Of a DNA stretch of 32,008 bases, positions 23,482 to 32,008 are shown one piece after another. The notes beneath the pieces were generated by a model that had not been told where the DNA came from, ran no database searches, and saw nothing but the letters and a program-made list of their open reading frames with translations. Where the stretch lies: the NCBI GenBank assembly GCA_000431975.1, contig HF988423.1:1-32008 (forward strand). The letters are read 5' to 3'. Numbering within the stretch: position 1 is the first letter of the stretch; the number at the start of each line of letters is the position of its first letter. A program made the translations under genes and the position numbers. The stretch is from Prevotella sp. CAG:924 (lineage in GTDB: Bacteria; Bacteroidota; Bacteroidia; Bacteroidales; Bacteroidaceae).

Positions 23482-24022
23482 GATATTGAGGCATATAGGA
23501 AGATGTAGGATCAGATAGAATGAATTCACCGGTAGCTCCTGAGTTACAAGAGTCTATGGCTTCGATATCAATTTATTGGAAAAGTATTTTACATATTACG
23601 ACAGTCTCCATGTCATTTTTTTATAGGTCTGTCCGACATATTTCTATTCTCGTGTCAGGCTGTCCGTTACGTTGTCTTGGCATGGCGTCTTTTCCAGATT
23701 TAAGTAGACGGTTCTTCTCTTTATAAACTGGAACAGTGGACATCTTTCAGAGAACCATCCTAAAACAGTAGACGGTTAAGAAAAAACTGTACGATTCCCT
23801 TTGATGGCCGACCATAATTTCCCCTGATATGACTACCGAGGTCGGTTGATGTTTGATAAAAGGAGATGGAGTGGCTGTCCGATGACGGTATGAAATCCTT
23901 CAGATTTTTAAATGGCCGATGCTCTTTTAAGACCTCTGTCGTGATAGGGATCCCATCGGTTGGGGAGTAATGGTACCCTAAAATAAATGCCCTTCTCCGT
24001 CTGTATTCTCCTCTTCTTTTTG

Positions 24023-24030
24023 TACCTTTG
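24023..24030 (+). promoter_or_regulatory. -7 promoter box of hflX
   Basis: TACCTTTG matches TAnnTTTG and lies 21 nt upstream of the hflX ATG. It is probably the promoter for the hflX-to-fumarase run, as the later gaps are only 14-32 nt. Confidence 0.65.
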
Positions 24031-24051
24031 CGGTGTACTTAATATTATAAT

Positions 24052-25299
24052 ATGAAGGAATTTGTAATTTCCGAGGTGAAGGCCGAGACAGCTGTCCTCG
24101 TGGGACTGATCACTCCCCAGCAGGATGAGGCCAAGACCAAGGAATATCTCGACGAGCTCGAGTTTCTCGCCGATACTGCCGGTGCACAGACCGTGAAGCG
24201 TTTCACGCAGCGTGTCAATGGCCCTAACAGCGTCACGTATGTAGGAAAGGGGAAACTCGAAGAAATCAAGCAATATATTCACGATGAGGACGAGGCCGAC
24301 CGCGAGGTGGGAATGGTCATCTTCGATGATGAGCTGTCTGCCAAGCAGATCCGCAACATCGAGAAGGAGTTGCAGGTGAAGATCCTCGACCGTACGTCGC
24401 TCATCCTCGACATCTTCGCCATGCGCGCGCAGACGGCTGCGGCAAAGACGCAGGTAGAGTTGGCTCAGTATCGTTATATGCTGCCTCGTCTGCAGCGTCT
24501 CTGGACCCACCTTGAGCGTCAGGGCGGTGGCTCAGGAAGCGGTGGCGGAAAAGGGTCGGTAGGTCTGCGTGGACCGGGTGAGACCCAGCTCGAGATGGAC
24601 CGCCGTATCATCCTCCAGCGCATGTCGCTGCTGAAGAGGCGGTTGGAGGAGATCGACAAGCAGAAGACTACCCAGCGCAAGAACCGTGGCCGACTGATCC
24701 GTGTGGCCCTCGTCGGCTATACCAATGTAGGAAAGTCGACCTTAATGAATCTGTTGGCCAAGAGCGACGTCTTTGCGGAGAACAAGCTCTTTGCCACTCT
24801 CGACACGACGGTGCGCAAGGTGGTGGTGGAGAATCTGCCGTTCCTGTTGGCCGACACCGTCGGCTTTATCCGTAAGTTGCCCACCGATCTGGTCGACTCG
24901 TTCAAGTCAACGCTCGATGAGGTGCGTGAGGCCGATCTGTTGCTCCATGTGGTGGATATCTCCCATCCCGACTTTGAGGAGCAGATCGAAGTGGTCAACC
25001 AGACCTTGAAGGAGTTGGGAGCGGCCGATAAGCCGTCAATGATCATCTTCAACAAGATAGACCAGTATCAGTGGGTGGATAAGGAGCCCGATGATCTGAC
25101 GCCGTCGACGCGTGAGAATGTCACTCTGGATGAGTTACGGCATACGTGGATGGCTCGCCTGGGCGACAATTGCCTTTTCATCTCCGCACGGGAAAAGACC
25201 AATATCGACGAGTTCCGTAATGTGCTTTATCGGCGCGTGCGGGAGCTTCATGTGCAGAAATATCCTTATAACGACTTCCTGTATCCCAGTGAAGAATAA
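24052..25299 (+). CDS. hflX: GTPase HflX
   Basis: Ribosome-associated GTPase that splits stalled or heat-damaged 70S ribosomes. The 415-residue protein has the HflX N-terminal domain (ETAVLVGLITPQQDEA and the NSVTYVGKGKLEEI block), the glycine-rich linker (GGGSGSGGGKGSVGLRGPGE) and a helical part (ETQLEMDRRII). The G domain follows: G1 GYTNVGKST (~223), the G3 region DTVGFIRKLP and G4 NKID (~330). It has a short C-terminal tail, as is common in the family. It is the first gene of a tightly packed run with DUF4954, M16 peptidase and fumarase genes. Confidence 0.95.
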   Translation: MKEFVISEVKAETAVLVGLITPQQDEAKTKEYLDELEFLADTAGAQTVKRFTQRVNGPNSVTYVGKGKLEEIKQYIHDEDEADREVGMVIFDDELSAKQIRNIEKELQVKILDRTSLILDIFAMRAQTAAAKTQVELAQYRYMLPRLQRLWTHLERQGGGSGSGGGKGSVGLRGPGETQLEMDRRIILQRMSLLKRRLEEIDKQKTTQRKNRGRLIRVALVGYTNVGKSTLMNLLAKSDVFAENKLFATLDTTVRKVVVENLPFLLADTVGFIRKLPTDLVDSFKSTLDEVREADLLLHVVDISHPDFEEQIEVVNQTLKELGAADKPSMIIFNKIDQYQWVDKEPDDLTPSTRENVTLDELRHTWMARLGDNCLFISAREKTNIDEFRNVLYRRVRELHVQKYPYNDFLYPSEE

Positions 25300-25313
25300 A
25301 ATAATCCGGAGTT

Positions 25314-27167
25314 ATGGCGTATCGAAATCTGACAGATGAGGAGATTGCTCTCCTCGAAGACAAGAATTGTTGGGCTGAGGACTGGAGCGCGGTTCAGGTA
25401 GCCGACGATTTCCGTCCCCGTTATATGCAGAATGTCCAATTGTACGGCGATGTCCGCATCGGCGTGTTTGAGAGCAATGTGGAGGTATCCAAAGGCTTCC
25501 TCAAGCATTCCGGCATCAGTAATGCCACCCTGCGCAATGTCACCATCGGCGACAACTGCCTGATCGAGAATATCGGCAACTACATCAACAATTATGATAT
25601 CGGTGATGACTGCAACATCTCTAATATCTCGACGATAGAGACCACCGAGGGTGCCACCTATGGACAGGGCAATCTCGTGAGCGTGCTCAATGAGGTAGGA
25701 GAGGGCAATGTGGTGCTCTATTCGGCCCTCAGTGCCCAGCTGGCCGCTTTCATGGTGAGTCATTTCCATGACCGTGAGCTGAAGGACAAGATCCGCAAGC
25801 TCATCCGTGATTATATCGACACGTATGTGCCTGAGCGCGGAAAGATCGGCAACCGTGTAAAGATCGTCAACACCAAGGAAATCACCAACACTCTGGTCAG
25901 TGACGACTGTGAGATCAATGGAGCCGCACGTCTGTCCGACTGCACGCTCCTCTCCACGGAAGATGCCAATGTCTATATCGGTACGGGAGTCATCGCGGAG
26001 AACTCCATCATCTCCGACGGCTCGTCGCTCATCAACTCCGTGAAGATGCAGGACTGCTTTGTCGGCGAGGCTTGTCAGATCTCCAACGGGTTCACCGCTT
26101 CCCAAAGCGTCTTCTTCGCCAATTCGTATATGAGCAATGGCGAGGCGTGTGCCGCTTTCTGTGGCCCGTTCTCCGCTTCCCATCACAAGAGCTCGCTGCT
26201 GATTGGTGGCATGTTCTCGTTCTACAACGCCGGATCGGGCACCAATTTCTCCAATCACGCTTACAAGATGGGCCCCATGCACTGGGGCGTCCTGGAGCGG
26301 GGTACGAAGACGGCGAGCGGTGCCTATCTGTTGATGCCTGCCACCATCGGCACCTTCTCTGTCTGCTTCGGCAAGCTGATGCACCATCCCGACACGCGGG
26401 CCTTGCCGTTCTCCTATCTGATAGCCTATGGCGACACGATGTATCTGTCGCCCGGTCGCAACATCACCACCGTCGGCCTTTACCGTGACATCCGCAAGTG
26501 GCCGAAGCGTGACCTGCGGGCGAAAGGATCGCAGAAGAGCATTGTCAACTTCGACTGGCTCTCGCCGTTCTCCGTGGGAGAGATCATCCAGGGCAAGAAG
26601 ATCCTTGAGCAGCTGCGCGAGGCCTCGGGCGAGGATGTGTCGACCTATAATTTCCATGAGTATGTCATCCGGGCCTCTTCGCTGCAGAAAGGCATCAAGT
26701 ACTACGACATTGCCCTGCGCATCTATATGGGTGCGGTACTCAAACGCATGCTGAAACGCGATCCCACGCTTCAGCCTCCTGTGTCGGATGAGGGAGTGGG
26801 AGAGTGGAACGACTTGAGCGGACTGCTCCTGCCGGTCTCAGAAGAGCAACGGCTCGTCGACGACATTAAGGACGGAACACTCGACAGCATCGAGGCGGTC
26901 AACGATCGTTTCGAGGAGATCAATGCCGGTTACCGGCGTTATCAATGGGCCTGGACCTACAAACTGATCCTCGATTATTATGGTCTCACGGAGCTCACCC
27001 TCGACGATGTGCCCCGCATTCGCGAGGACTATGTCTGCGCACGCCGTGCATGGATTGCCGAGATCCGTAAGGATGCGGAGAAGGAGTATCGTATGGGCGA
27101 CGTGGAGCGCGAGGTGCTCGACAACTTCCTCGAGAATCTCGATCATGAGGTAGACTACGAAAACTAA
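25314..27167 (+). CDS. DUF4954 family protein, left-handed beta-helix
   Basis: A 617-residue cytoplasmic protein of a Bacteroidota/spirochaete family of unknown function (DUF4954). From about residue 40 to 340 it shows hexapeptide-repeat spacing (for example IGDNCLIENIGNYINNYDIGDDC, here in two parts of one coil, and DCEINGAARLSDCTL), as in left-handed parallel beta-helix acyl- or nucleotidyl-transferases. The helix face carries many His/Asn residues (HHKSSLLIGG, NHAYKMGPMHWG). The C-terminal ~200 residues look helical. The repeats suggest a sugar-nucleotide or acyl-transfer relative, but no catalytic site can be named. It starts 14 nt after hflX and ends 16 nt before the M16 gene. Confidence 0.85.
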   Translation: MAYRNLTDEEIALLEDKNCWAEDWSAVQVADDFRPRYMQNVQLYGDVRIGVFESNVEVSKGFLKHSGISNATLRNVTIGDNCLIENIGNYINNYDIGDDCNISNISTIETTEGATYGQGNLVSVLNEVGEGNVVLYSALSAQLAAFMVSHFHDRELKDKIRKLIRDYIDTYVPERGKIGNRVKIVNTKEITNTLVSDDCEINGAARLSDCTLLSTEDANVYIGTGVIAENSIISDGSSLINSVKMQDCFVGEACQISNGFTASQSVFFANSYMSNGEACAAFCGPFSASHHKSSLLIGGMFSFYNAGSGTNFSNHAYKMGPMHWGVLERGTKTASGAYLLMPATIGTFSVCFGKLMHHPDTRALPFSYLIAYGDTMYLSPGRNITTVGLYRDIRKWPKRDLRAKGSQKSIVNFDWLSPFSVGEIIQGKKILEQLREASGEDVSTYNFHEYVIRASSLQKGIKYYDIALRIYMGAVLKRMLKRDPTLQPPVSDEGVGEWNDLSGLLLPVSEEQRLVDDIKDGTLDSIEAVNDRFEEINAGYRRYQWAWTYKLILDYYGLTELTLDDVPRIREDYVCARRAWIAEIRKDAEKEYRMGDVEREVLDNFLENLDHEVDYEN

Positions 27168-27183
27168 CATATAAAACGAAGTA

Positions 27184-30096
27184 ATGAAGATGAAGAAATT
27201 TATTCTGGGACTTGTCCTGCTGGCCACGGCCGTCTCGCCGGCACTGGCTCAACAGTACAAGTACACAGAGGTGGCGGGCGATCCCATGCACACCCGCATC
27301 TACACCTTGAACAACGGGTTGAAGGTGTATCTGTCCGTCAACAAGGAGCAGCCGCGTCTGCAGGCCAATATTGCCGTGAAGACCGGATCGCGCAACGACC
27401 CGCACGAGACGACGGGACTGGCCCATTATCTCGAGCACCTTATGTTTAAGGGAACCACCCACTTCGGCAGCAGTGACGTGCAGGCTGAGGCTCCGCTGCT
27501 CGCCGACATTGAGCGGCGCTTTGAGGCTTACCGTAAGCTCACCGACAAGGCTGCCCGTAAGAAGGCTTACCACGAGATAGACTCTGTGTCGCAGCTTGCC
27601 GCCCGCTACAACATTCCCAACGAGTATGACAAGATGATGGCCTCTATCGGCAGCGAGGGCTCCAATGCCTATACATCGAACGATGTGACCTGCTATATAG
27701 AGAATATCCCGAACAATGAGATCGAGACGTGGGCACGTATCCAGGCCGACCGCTTCCAGAACATGGTGATACGCGGATTCCACACGGAGCTGGAGTCTGT
27801 CTACGAGGAATACAACATTGGTCTGGCCAGCGATGGAGAGAAGGAGTGGGTAGCGCTGATGAAGAAGCTCTTCCCCGGTCATCCTTATGGTACGCAGACA
27901 ACGATCGGTACGCAGGATCATCTGAAGAATCCGTCGATCACCAACATTAAGAATTATTTCCGGCGCTACTATGTGCCCAATAATGTGGCCGTCTGTCTGG
28001 CAGGTGATTTCGATCCCGACAAGACGATAGCCATCATTGATAAGTATTTCGGCCAGTGGCAGTCCTCACCGACGTTGAGCCGTCCCGAGTATGCTCCTGT
28101 CCCCGTGCTGACCGCTTCTGTCGACACGACCGTTGTCGGCCAGGAGGCTGAGAATGTGCTTATGGGCTGGAAGACGCCGGGTGCCAACACGCTTGCTGCC
28201 GACACGCTGAATATGATCGCTTCCCTGCTGAGCAACGGTACGGCCGGCCTGATGGATCTTGATCTCAACCAGCCGATGAAGGTACAGTATGCCAGTGCCG
28301 GCGTGGAACTGATGCACGACTATGGCATGTTCATTGCTGAAGGAATGCCCCGTCAGGGACAGACGCTGGAGGATGTGCGGAAGCTGATCCTCGGTGAGAT
28401 CGACAAACTGAAGAAGGGTGACTTCGACGAGAGCCTGCTCACCGGCGTGGTGACCAATCTTCGCCTTCAATATAACAAGGGCCTGCTTTCCAATCAGAAC
28501 CGTGCTTCCCAGTTTGTCGACGCCTTCATCAACGATGAGCCGTGGGAACAGCAGGTGAAGACCATCGACCGGATGGCTGCGATCACAAAGCAGCAGATTG
28601 TCGCTTTTGCCAACCGCTTCTTCCTCGACAACAGTGTGACGGTGTATAAGCGTCAGGGCAATGATACGACGATCCATAAGATTGAGAAGCCCGAGATCAC
28701 CCCGATCCCTACTAATAACGACAAGCACTCTGCCTTCCTCGATGAGGTGGTCAACATGAAGCCGGAGCCTATCCAGCCCGTATTTGTCGATTACAACAAG
28801 GATATGGTGAAGGCTACGACGAAACAGGGACTTACCTTACTTTATAAGCACAACGACCAGGACGATCTTTTCGATCTCGCCTTCCGCTATCCGTTTGGTG
28901 AGACGGCCGACACACGTTACAACTATGCCGCCGAGTATCTCTCCTATGTCGGTACAGACAAGATGAGCAATGCCGACTTCAAGAAGCAGGCGTTTGCTCT
29001 GGGTTGCTCCTACAACTTCTCTGTAGATGATGATGCGGTGACCCTTCACATCAGTGGTCTGAACAGTAATCTGTCCAAGTCACTCGCACTGGTTGAGAAT
29101 CTCATCAAGAATGCGAAAGGCGACAAGGACAGTTGGAACAAATATGTGGAGGCCGTGGTGAAGTCGCGCAAGGACAATAAGACCAACCAGCGTGCCAACT
29201 TTGGAGCGCTGCGTCAGCTCGGCCAGTATGGCAAGTGGAGCCGTCAGCTCAATGTGATGACCGAGCAGCAGCTTCGCGATGCCGATCCCCAACAGATGCT
29301 CGCCCTGCTTCCTGCCCTCGATCACTACCAGCACATGGTGCTCTATTTCGGTGCCTCTTCACAGAAAGAGCTGGAGGCGCTTGTTGCCAAAGAGCACAAG
29401 ACACCTAAGAAGTTCACGGCAGCGCCTTCTGCCCGTCCTTATGTTGAGGAGGCGACTCCGAAGAATGAGGTGTGGATCGCTCCGTATAAGGCACAGAATA
29501 TCTATATGACGATGTACCATAATGAGGGTACGAAGTGGGAGCCTTCACGTGCTGCCATAGAAGCGCTCTTCAATGAGTATTTTGGTGGCGGCATGAACGC
29601 CATCGTCTTCCAGGAGCTGCGCGAGGCCCGCGGACTGGCTTATTCGGCCGGTGCCGCCTACCTGCGTCCTAATGATGTGAAGGCCGGTTCAGAAGGCTTC
29701 ACTACCACGATCATCTCGCAGAACGATAAGATGATGGACTGCATCCGCGAGTTCAACGCCCTGCTCGACTCCATGCCCCGCCGCGAGGCCGGTTTCCGTC
29801 TGGCAGAGCAGAGTCTGATGAAGCAGATCGCCACGACGCGTACGACACGCTTCAATGTGCTCAGCTCTTACATCCGCGCCCAGGAACTTGGTATCGACTA
29901 CGATCTCAATAGCCGCATCTACCGCGAGCTGCCGTCACTGACGCTGCAGGATCTTGTTGATTTCGCGACACAGAGTATCGCTAAAAAGACCTATCGTTAT
30001 CTCATCCTGGGCGATGAGAGCCAGCTCGACACAAAGACTCTTGAGAAGATCGCGCCTATCCGTCGCGTATCCACAGAAGAAATATTCGGATATTGA
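27184..30096 (+). CDS. Secreted M16 family zinc metallopeptidase, two-lobed
   Basis: A 970-residue peptidase of the pitrilysin/insulinase clan. The signal peptide (MKMKKFILGLVLLATAV, cleavage ALA-Q) predicts a periplasmic location. The inverted zinc motif HYLEH (His81, Glu84, His85) is followed by the third ligand Glu in FHTELESVYEEY. The N-terminal half is therefore the active M16 module (~30-500), and the C-terminal half (~520-960) is the inactive partner module with the R/Y-containing ARGLAYSAGAAY block. The full-length single-chain arrangement should form a closed chamber that degrades peptides. A second possible ATG lies two codons in. It sits between DUF4954 and fumarase genes, with 16- and 32-nt gaps. 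Confidence 0.93.
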   Translation: MKMKKFILGLVLLATAVSPALAQQYKYTEVAGDPMHTRIYTLNNGLKVYLSVNKEQPRLQANIAVKTGSRNDPHETTGLAHYLEHLMFKGTTHFGSSDVQAEAPLLADIERRFEAYRKLTDKAARKKAYHEIDSVSQLAARYNIPNEYDKMMASIGSEGSNAYTSNDVTCYIENIPNNEIETWARIQADRFQNMVIRGFHTELESVYEEYNIGLASDGEKEWVALMKKLFPGHPYGTQTTIGTQDHLKNPSITNIKNYFRRYYVPNNVAVCLAGDFDPDKTIAIIDKYFGQWQSSPTLSRPEYAPVPVLTASVDTTVVGQEAENVLMGWKTPGANTLAADTLNMIASLLSNGTAGLMDLDLNQPMKVQYASAGVELMHDYGMFIAEGMPRQGQTLEDVRKLILGEIDKLKKGDFDESLLTGVVTNLRLQYNKGLLSNQNRASQFVDAFINDEPWEQQVKTIDRMAAITKQQIVAFANRFFLDNSVTVYKRQGNDTTIHKIEKPEITPIPTNNDKHSAFLDEVVNMKPEPIQPVFVDYNKDMVKATTKQGLTLLYKHNDQDDLFDLAFRYPFGETADTRYNYAAEYLSYVGTDKMSNADFKKQAFALGCSYNFSVDDDAVTLHISGLNSNLSKSLALVENLIKNAKGDKDSWNKYVEAVVKSRKDNKTNQRANFGALRQLGQYGKWSRQLNVMTEQQLRDADPQQMLALLPALDHYQHMVLYFGASSQKELEALVAKEHKTPKKFTAAPSARPYVEEATPKNEVWIAPYKAQNIYMTMYHNEGTKWEPSRAAIEALFNEYFGGGMNAIVFQELREARGLAYSAGAAYLRPNDVKAGSEGFTTTIISQNDKMMDCIREFNALLDSMPRREAGFRLAEQSLMKQIATTRTTRFNVLSSYIRAQELGIDYDLNSRIYRELPSLTLQDLVDFATQSIAKKTYRYLILGDESQLDTKTLEKIAPIRRVSTEEIFGY

Positions 30097-30128
30097 TTGT
30101 TTAACATATTAAATCTAACAAAAACATT

Positions 30129-31775
30129 ATGGCAAAAGAACCTGAGTTCAAGTATGCTCCCATGTTCCAGACCGGAAAGGACGACACCGAGTACCGTCTG
30201 CTTACCAAGGAGGGAGTGAGTGTAGGTACTTTCGAAGGTCATGAGATCCTGAAGGTGACTCCCGAGGCCCTGACGCTGCTGGCACAGCAGTGCTTCCACG
30301 ATTGTGAGTTCATGCTCCGTCGCAAGCATAATGAGCAGGTAGCCGCCATCCTGAAAGATCCCGAGGCCACAGAGAATGACAAGTATGTGGCTCTGCAGTT
30401 CCTCCGCAATGCCGAGACAGCCGTGAAGGGCGTGTTGCCTTTCTGCCAGGACACCGGTACCGCCATCATCCATGGTGAGAAGGGTCAGCAGGTATGGACC
30501 GGCTTCGAGGATGAGGAAGCTCTCTCCCGTGGTGTTTACAATACCTATACACAGGACAACCTGCGCTACTCGCAGAACGCTCCTCTGACGATGTACGACG
30601 AGGTGAACACCCGTTGCAACCTCCCCGCACAGATCGACATCGAGGCTACCGAGGGTGCTGAGTATCGTTTCATCTGCGTGGCTAAGGGTGGCGGTTCGGC
30701 CAACAAGACCTATTTCTACCCCATGACCAAGGCTACGATCCAGAACGAGGGCACGCTGCTCCCCTTCCTCGTAGAGAAGATGAAGAGCCTTGGAACGGCT
30801 GCTTGTCCTCCTTATCACATCTGCTTCGTCATCGGCGGTACATCGGCTGAGAAGAATCTGCTGACCGTGAAGCTCGGTTCGATCAAGTACTACGACAACC
30901 TGCCTACCACAGGTGATGAGACCGGCCGCGCTTTCCGCGACATCGACCTGGAGAAGAAGCTCTTGCTCGAGGCCCACAAGATCGGACTCGGTGCACAGTT
31001 CGGTGGCAAGTACCTGGCTCACGACATCCGCGTGATCCGTCTGCCCCGTCATGGCGCTTCTTGTCCTATCGGTATGGGTGTGAGCTGCTCGGCTGACCGC
31101 AACATCAAGGCTAAGATCAATAAGGACGGTATCTGGATTGAGAAGATGGATACCAACCCCGGAGAGCTGATTCCCGAGGAGTACGCACAGCCGGGTGAGG
31201 GTGCCAAGGGCATCTCCATCGATCTCGACAAGGGTATCGATGCCGTACGTGCTGAGCTGACCAAGTATCCCGTTTCTACCCGTGTGAGCCTGAACGGTAC
31301 GATCATCGTGGCACGCGACATCGCACACGCCCGTCTGAAGGCCGCTCTCGACAAGGGTGAGGAGCTGCCTCAGTACTTCAAGGATCATCCTATCCTCTAT
31401 GCCGGACCGGCCAAGACTCCTGAAGGCTATGCCTGCGGCTCTATGGGTCCGACGACAGCCAACCGTATGGATCCTTATGTGGACGAGTTCCAGGATCACG
31501 GCGGCTCGCTGGTGATGATCGCCAAGGGTAACCGTACACAGGTCGTTACCGATGCCTGCAAGAAGCACGGTGGCTTCTATCTCGGTACCATCGGCGGTAT
31601 CGCAGCCGTTCTCTCGCAGGAGTGCATCACCTCTATTGAGTGCGTGGCATATCCCGAGCTGGGTATGGAGGCCATCTGGAAGATCACCGTTAAAGACTTC
31701 CCTGCCTTCATCCTCGTGGACGACAAGGGCAATGACTTCTTCAAGCAGCTCAAGCCCTGCAACTGCACTTGCTGA
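30129..31775 (+). CDS. fumA: Fumarate hydratase, class I (iron-sulfur)
   Basis: Interconverts fumarate and malate, in Bacteroidota chiefly in the reductive branch leading to succinate. The 548-residue protein is the single-chain class I form. Cys106 (FCQDTGTA), Cys226 (AACPPYH) and Cys320 (GVSCSADR) have nearly the same spacing as the three [4Fe-4S] ligands of E. coli FumA (105, 224, 318). Other blocks are KGGGSANKT, CFVIGGTSAEKN, and GPTTANRMD with SYATHR-type C-terminal elements. The chain ends in PCNCTC, an unusual Cys-rich tail. It is the last gene of the hflX run, ended by a clear terminator. Such enzymes are oxygen-sensitive, consistent with an anaerobe. Confidence 0.93.
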   Translation: MAKEPEFKYAPMFQTGKDDTEYRLLTKEGVSVGTFEGHEILKVTPEALTLLAQQCFHDCEFMLRRKHNEQVAAILKDPEATENDKYVALQFLRNAETAVKGVLPFCQDTGTAIIHGEKGQQVWTGFEDEEALSRGVYNTYTQDNLRYSQNAPLTMYDEVNTRCNLPAQIDIEATEGAEYRFICVAKGGGSANKTYFYPMTKATIQNEGTLLPFLVEKMKSLGTAACPPYHICFVIGGTSAEKNLLTVKLGSIKYYDNLPTTGDETGRAFRDIDLEKKLLLEAHKIGLGAQFGGKYLAHDIRVIRLPRHGASCPIGMGVSCSADRNIKAKINKDGIWIEKMDTNPGELIPEEYAQPGEGAKGISIDLDKGIDAVRAELTKYPVSTRVSLNGTIIVARDIAHARLKAALDKGEELPQYFKDHPILYAGPAKTPEGYACGSMGPTTANRMDPYVDEFQDHGGSLVMIAKGNRTQVVTDACKKHGGFYLGTIGGIAAVLSQECITSIECVAYPELGMEAIWKITVKDFPAFILVDDKGNDFFKQLKPCNCTC

Positions 31776-32008
31776 TAATCGTTCCATCCGTATAGGGTCA
31801 TGTCCTTTGGGGCATCGGCCGTATATGTTCTTTCATAGCGGTGTGGATCCTTTGGGATCCGCACCGTTTTTTGTTTGTCTAGTGGTAGTGTCTCACTGAG
31901 TGTGTCTGAAACAAGTCTATCTTAGGAGTGATGAGGTAAGGTTAATGGATAATTTAATGTCTTATGTCAAAATCTATTGCTGTCCGGTAAAACTTTCTGT
32001 AAAATTAG
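31776..32008. other. Non-coding right edge
   Basis: Apart from the terminator listed separately, no gene or promoter is evident in the last 233 nt. Confidence 0.5.
31839..31872 (+). terminator. Rho-independent terminator after fumarase
   Basis: CGGTGTGGATCC (31839-31850) pairs with GGATCCGCACCG (31855-31866), with one G-U pair, around a TTTG loop. Six T's follow at 31867-31872. This is a textbook end for the hflX-to-fumarase transcript. Confidence 0.93.

Larger units (their letters stand above)
23374..24022. other. Gene-free repeat-bearing stretch after hisC
   Basis: No supported gene: a 68-codon plus-strand frame at 23520-23726 has no recognisable family. The stretch contains a tandem 18-bp repeat and a 22-bp inverted repeat (both listed), and an 11-bp direct repeat AGTAGACGGTT at 23704-23714 and 23767-23777. 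I looked for hisB motifs and saw none. Confidence 0.5.

Noticed and set aside
23520..23726. 68-codon plus-strand frame after the his genes
   Set aside because: No start signal, promoter or family; the surrounding DNA is repeat-bearing and AT-rich.
25266..26657. 463-codon open frame on the minus strand opposite DUF4954
   Set aside because: Shadow of the plus-strand gene, with no promoter, family match or plausible protein composition.
29997..31787. 596-codon open frame on the minus strand opposite fumarase
   Set aside because: It is antisense to a certain gene with a strong codon bias; its translation is low-quality and matches no family. Long antisense frames are common opposite such genes.

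Overview
The window looks like chromosomal DNA from a Bacteroidota species, most likely of the Prevotellaceae. Four things point there: (i) many gene starts are preceded by the Bacteroidota sigma-ABfr -7 box TAnnTTTG and lack a convincing Shine-Dalgarno; (ii) families largely confined to this phylum are present (FimB/Mfa2-type fimbrial lipoprotein, DUF4294, DUF4954); (iii) there is a secreted GH35/GH43 glycosidase cluster; (iv) SerB carries N-terminal ACT domains. Genus is inference. I see no rRNA, tRNA, CRISPR array, insertion sequence or phage gene. This is mostly core chromosome with a few AT-rich, gene-poor gaps.

Layout. 1-1100: end of an unidentified upstream region, a bidirectional terminator and fabI (minus). 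1105-1861: non-coding leader region. 1862-7399: three secreted glycosidases (GH35 with CBM32-like tail, tandem GH43-GH43, single GH43), probably one transcription unit acting on galactose/arabinose/xylose-containing plant polysaccharide. 7551-8192: DUF4294 exported protein (minus), converging on the glycosidases at a bidirectional terminator. 8193-9218: gene-poor gap. 9219-14310: serB, a P-loop/CYTH protein resembling eukaryotic TTD14, two tandem deoxynucleoside kinases and a membrane-anchored pseudokinase, ending at a strong terminator. 14647-20054: four minus-strand genes (COG0523 metal-chaperone GTPase, GYF-domain membrane protein, FimB/Mfa2-like lipoprotein, MltF-like lytic transglycosylase), plus an 840-nt gap that may hold a small ORF. 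20171-23373: hisG-hisD-hisC, divergent from mltF, without hisB next to it. 23374-24051: gap with a tandem repeat and a 22-bp inverted repeat. 24052-31775: hflX, a DUF4954 beta-helix protein, a two-lobed M16 peptidase and class I fumarase with 14-, 16- and 32-nt gaps, ending in a classical terminator.

The most interesting part is 10553-14310. Four consecutive genes, three P-loop NTPases and one dead protein kinase, sit with no internal promoter box that I can see. Their co-occurrence suggests a nucleotide-linked module, but I cannot show a new system from sequence alone. Other points worth checking are the GH43 with Asp at the usual general-acid Glu position, the near-leaderless DUF4294 gene, the acidic/His insert in the COG0523 GTPase, and two long intergenic inverted repeats.
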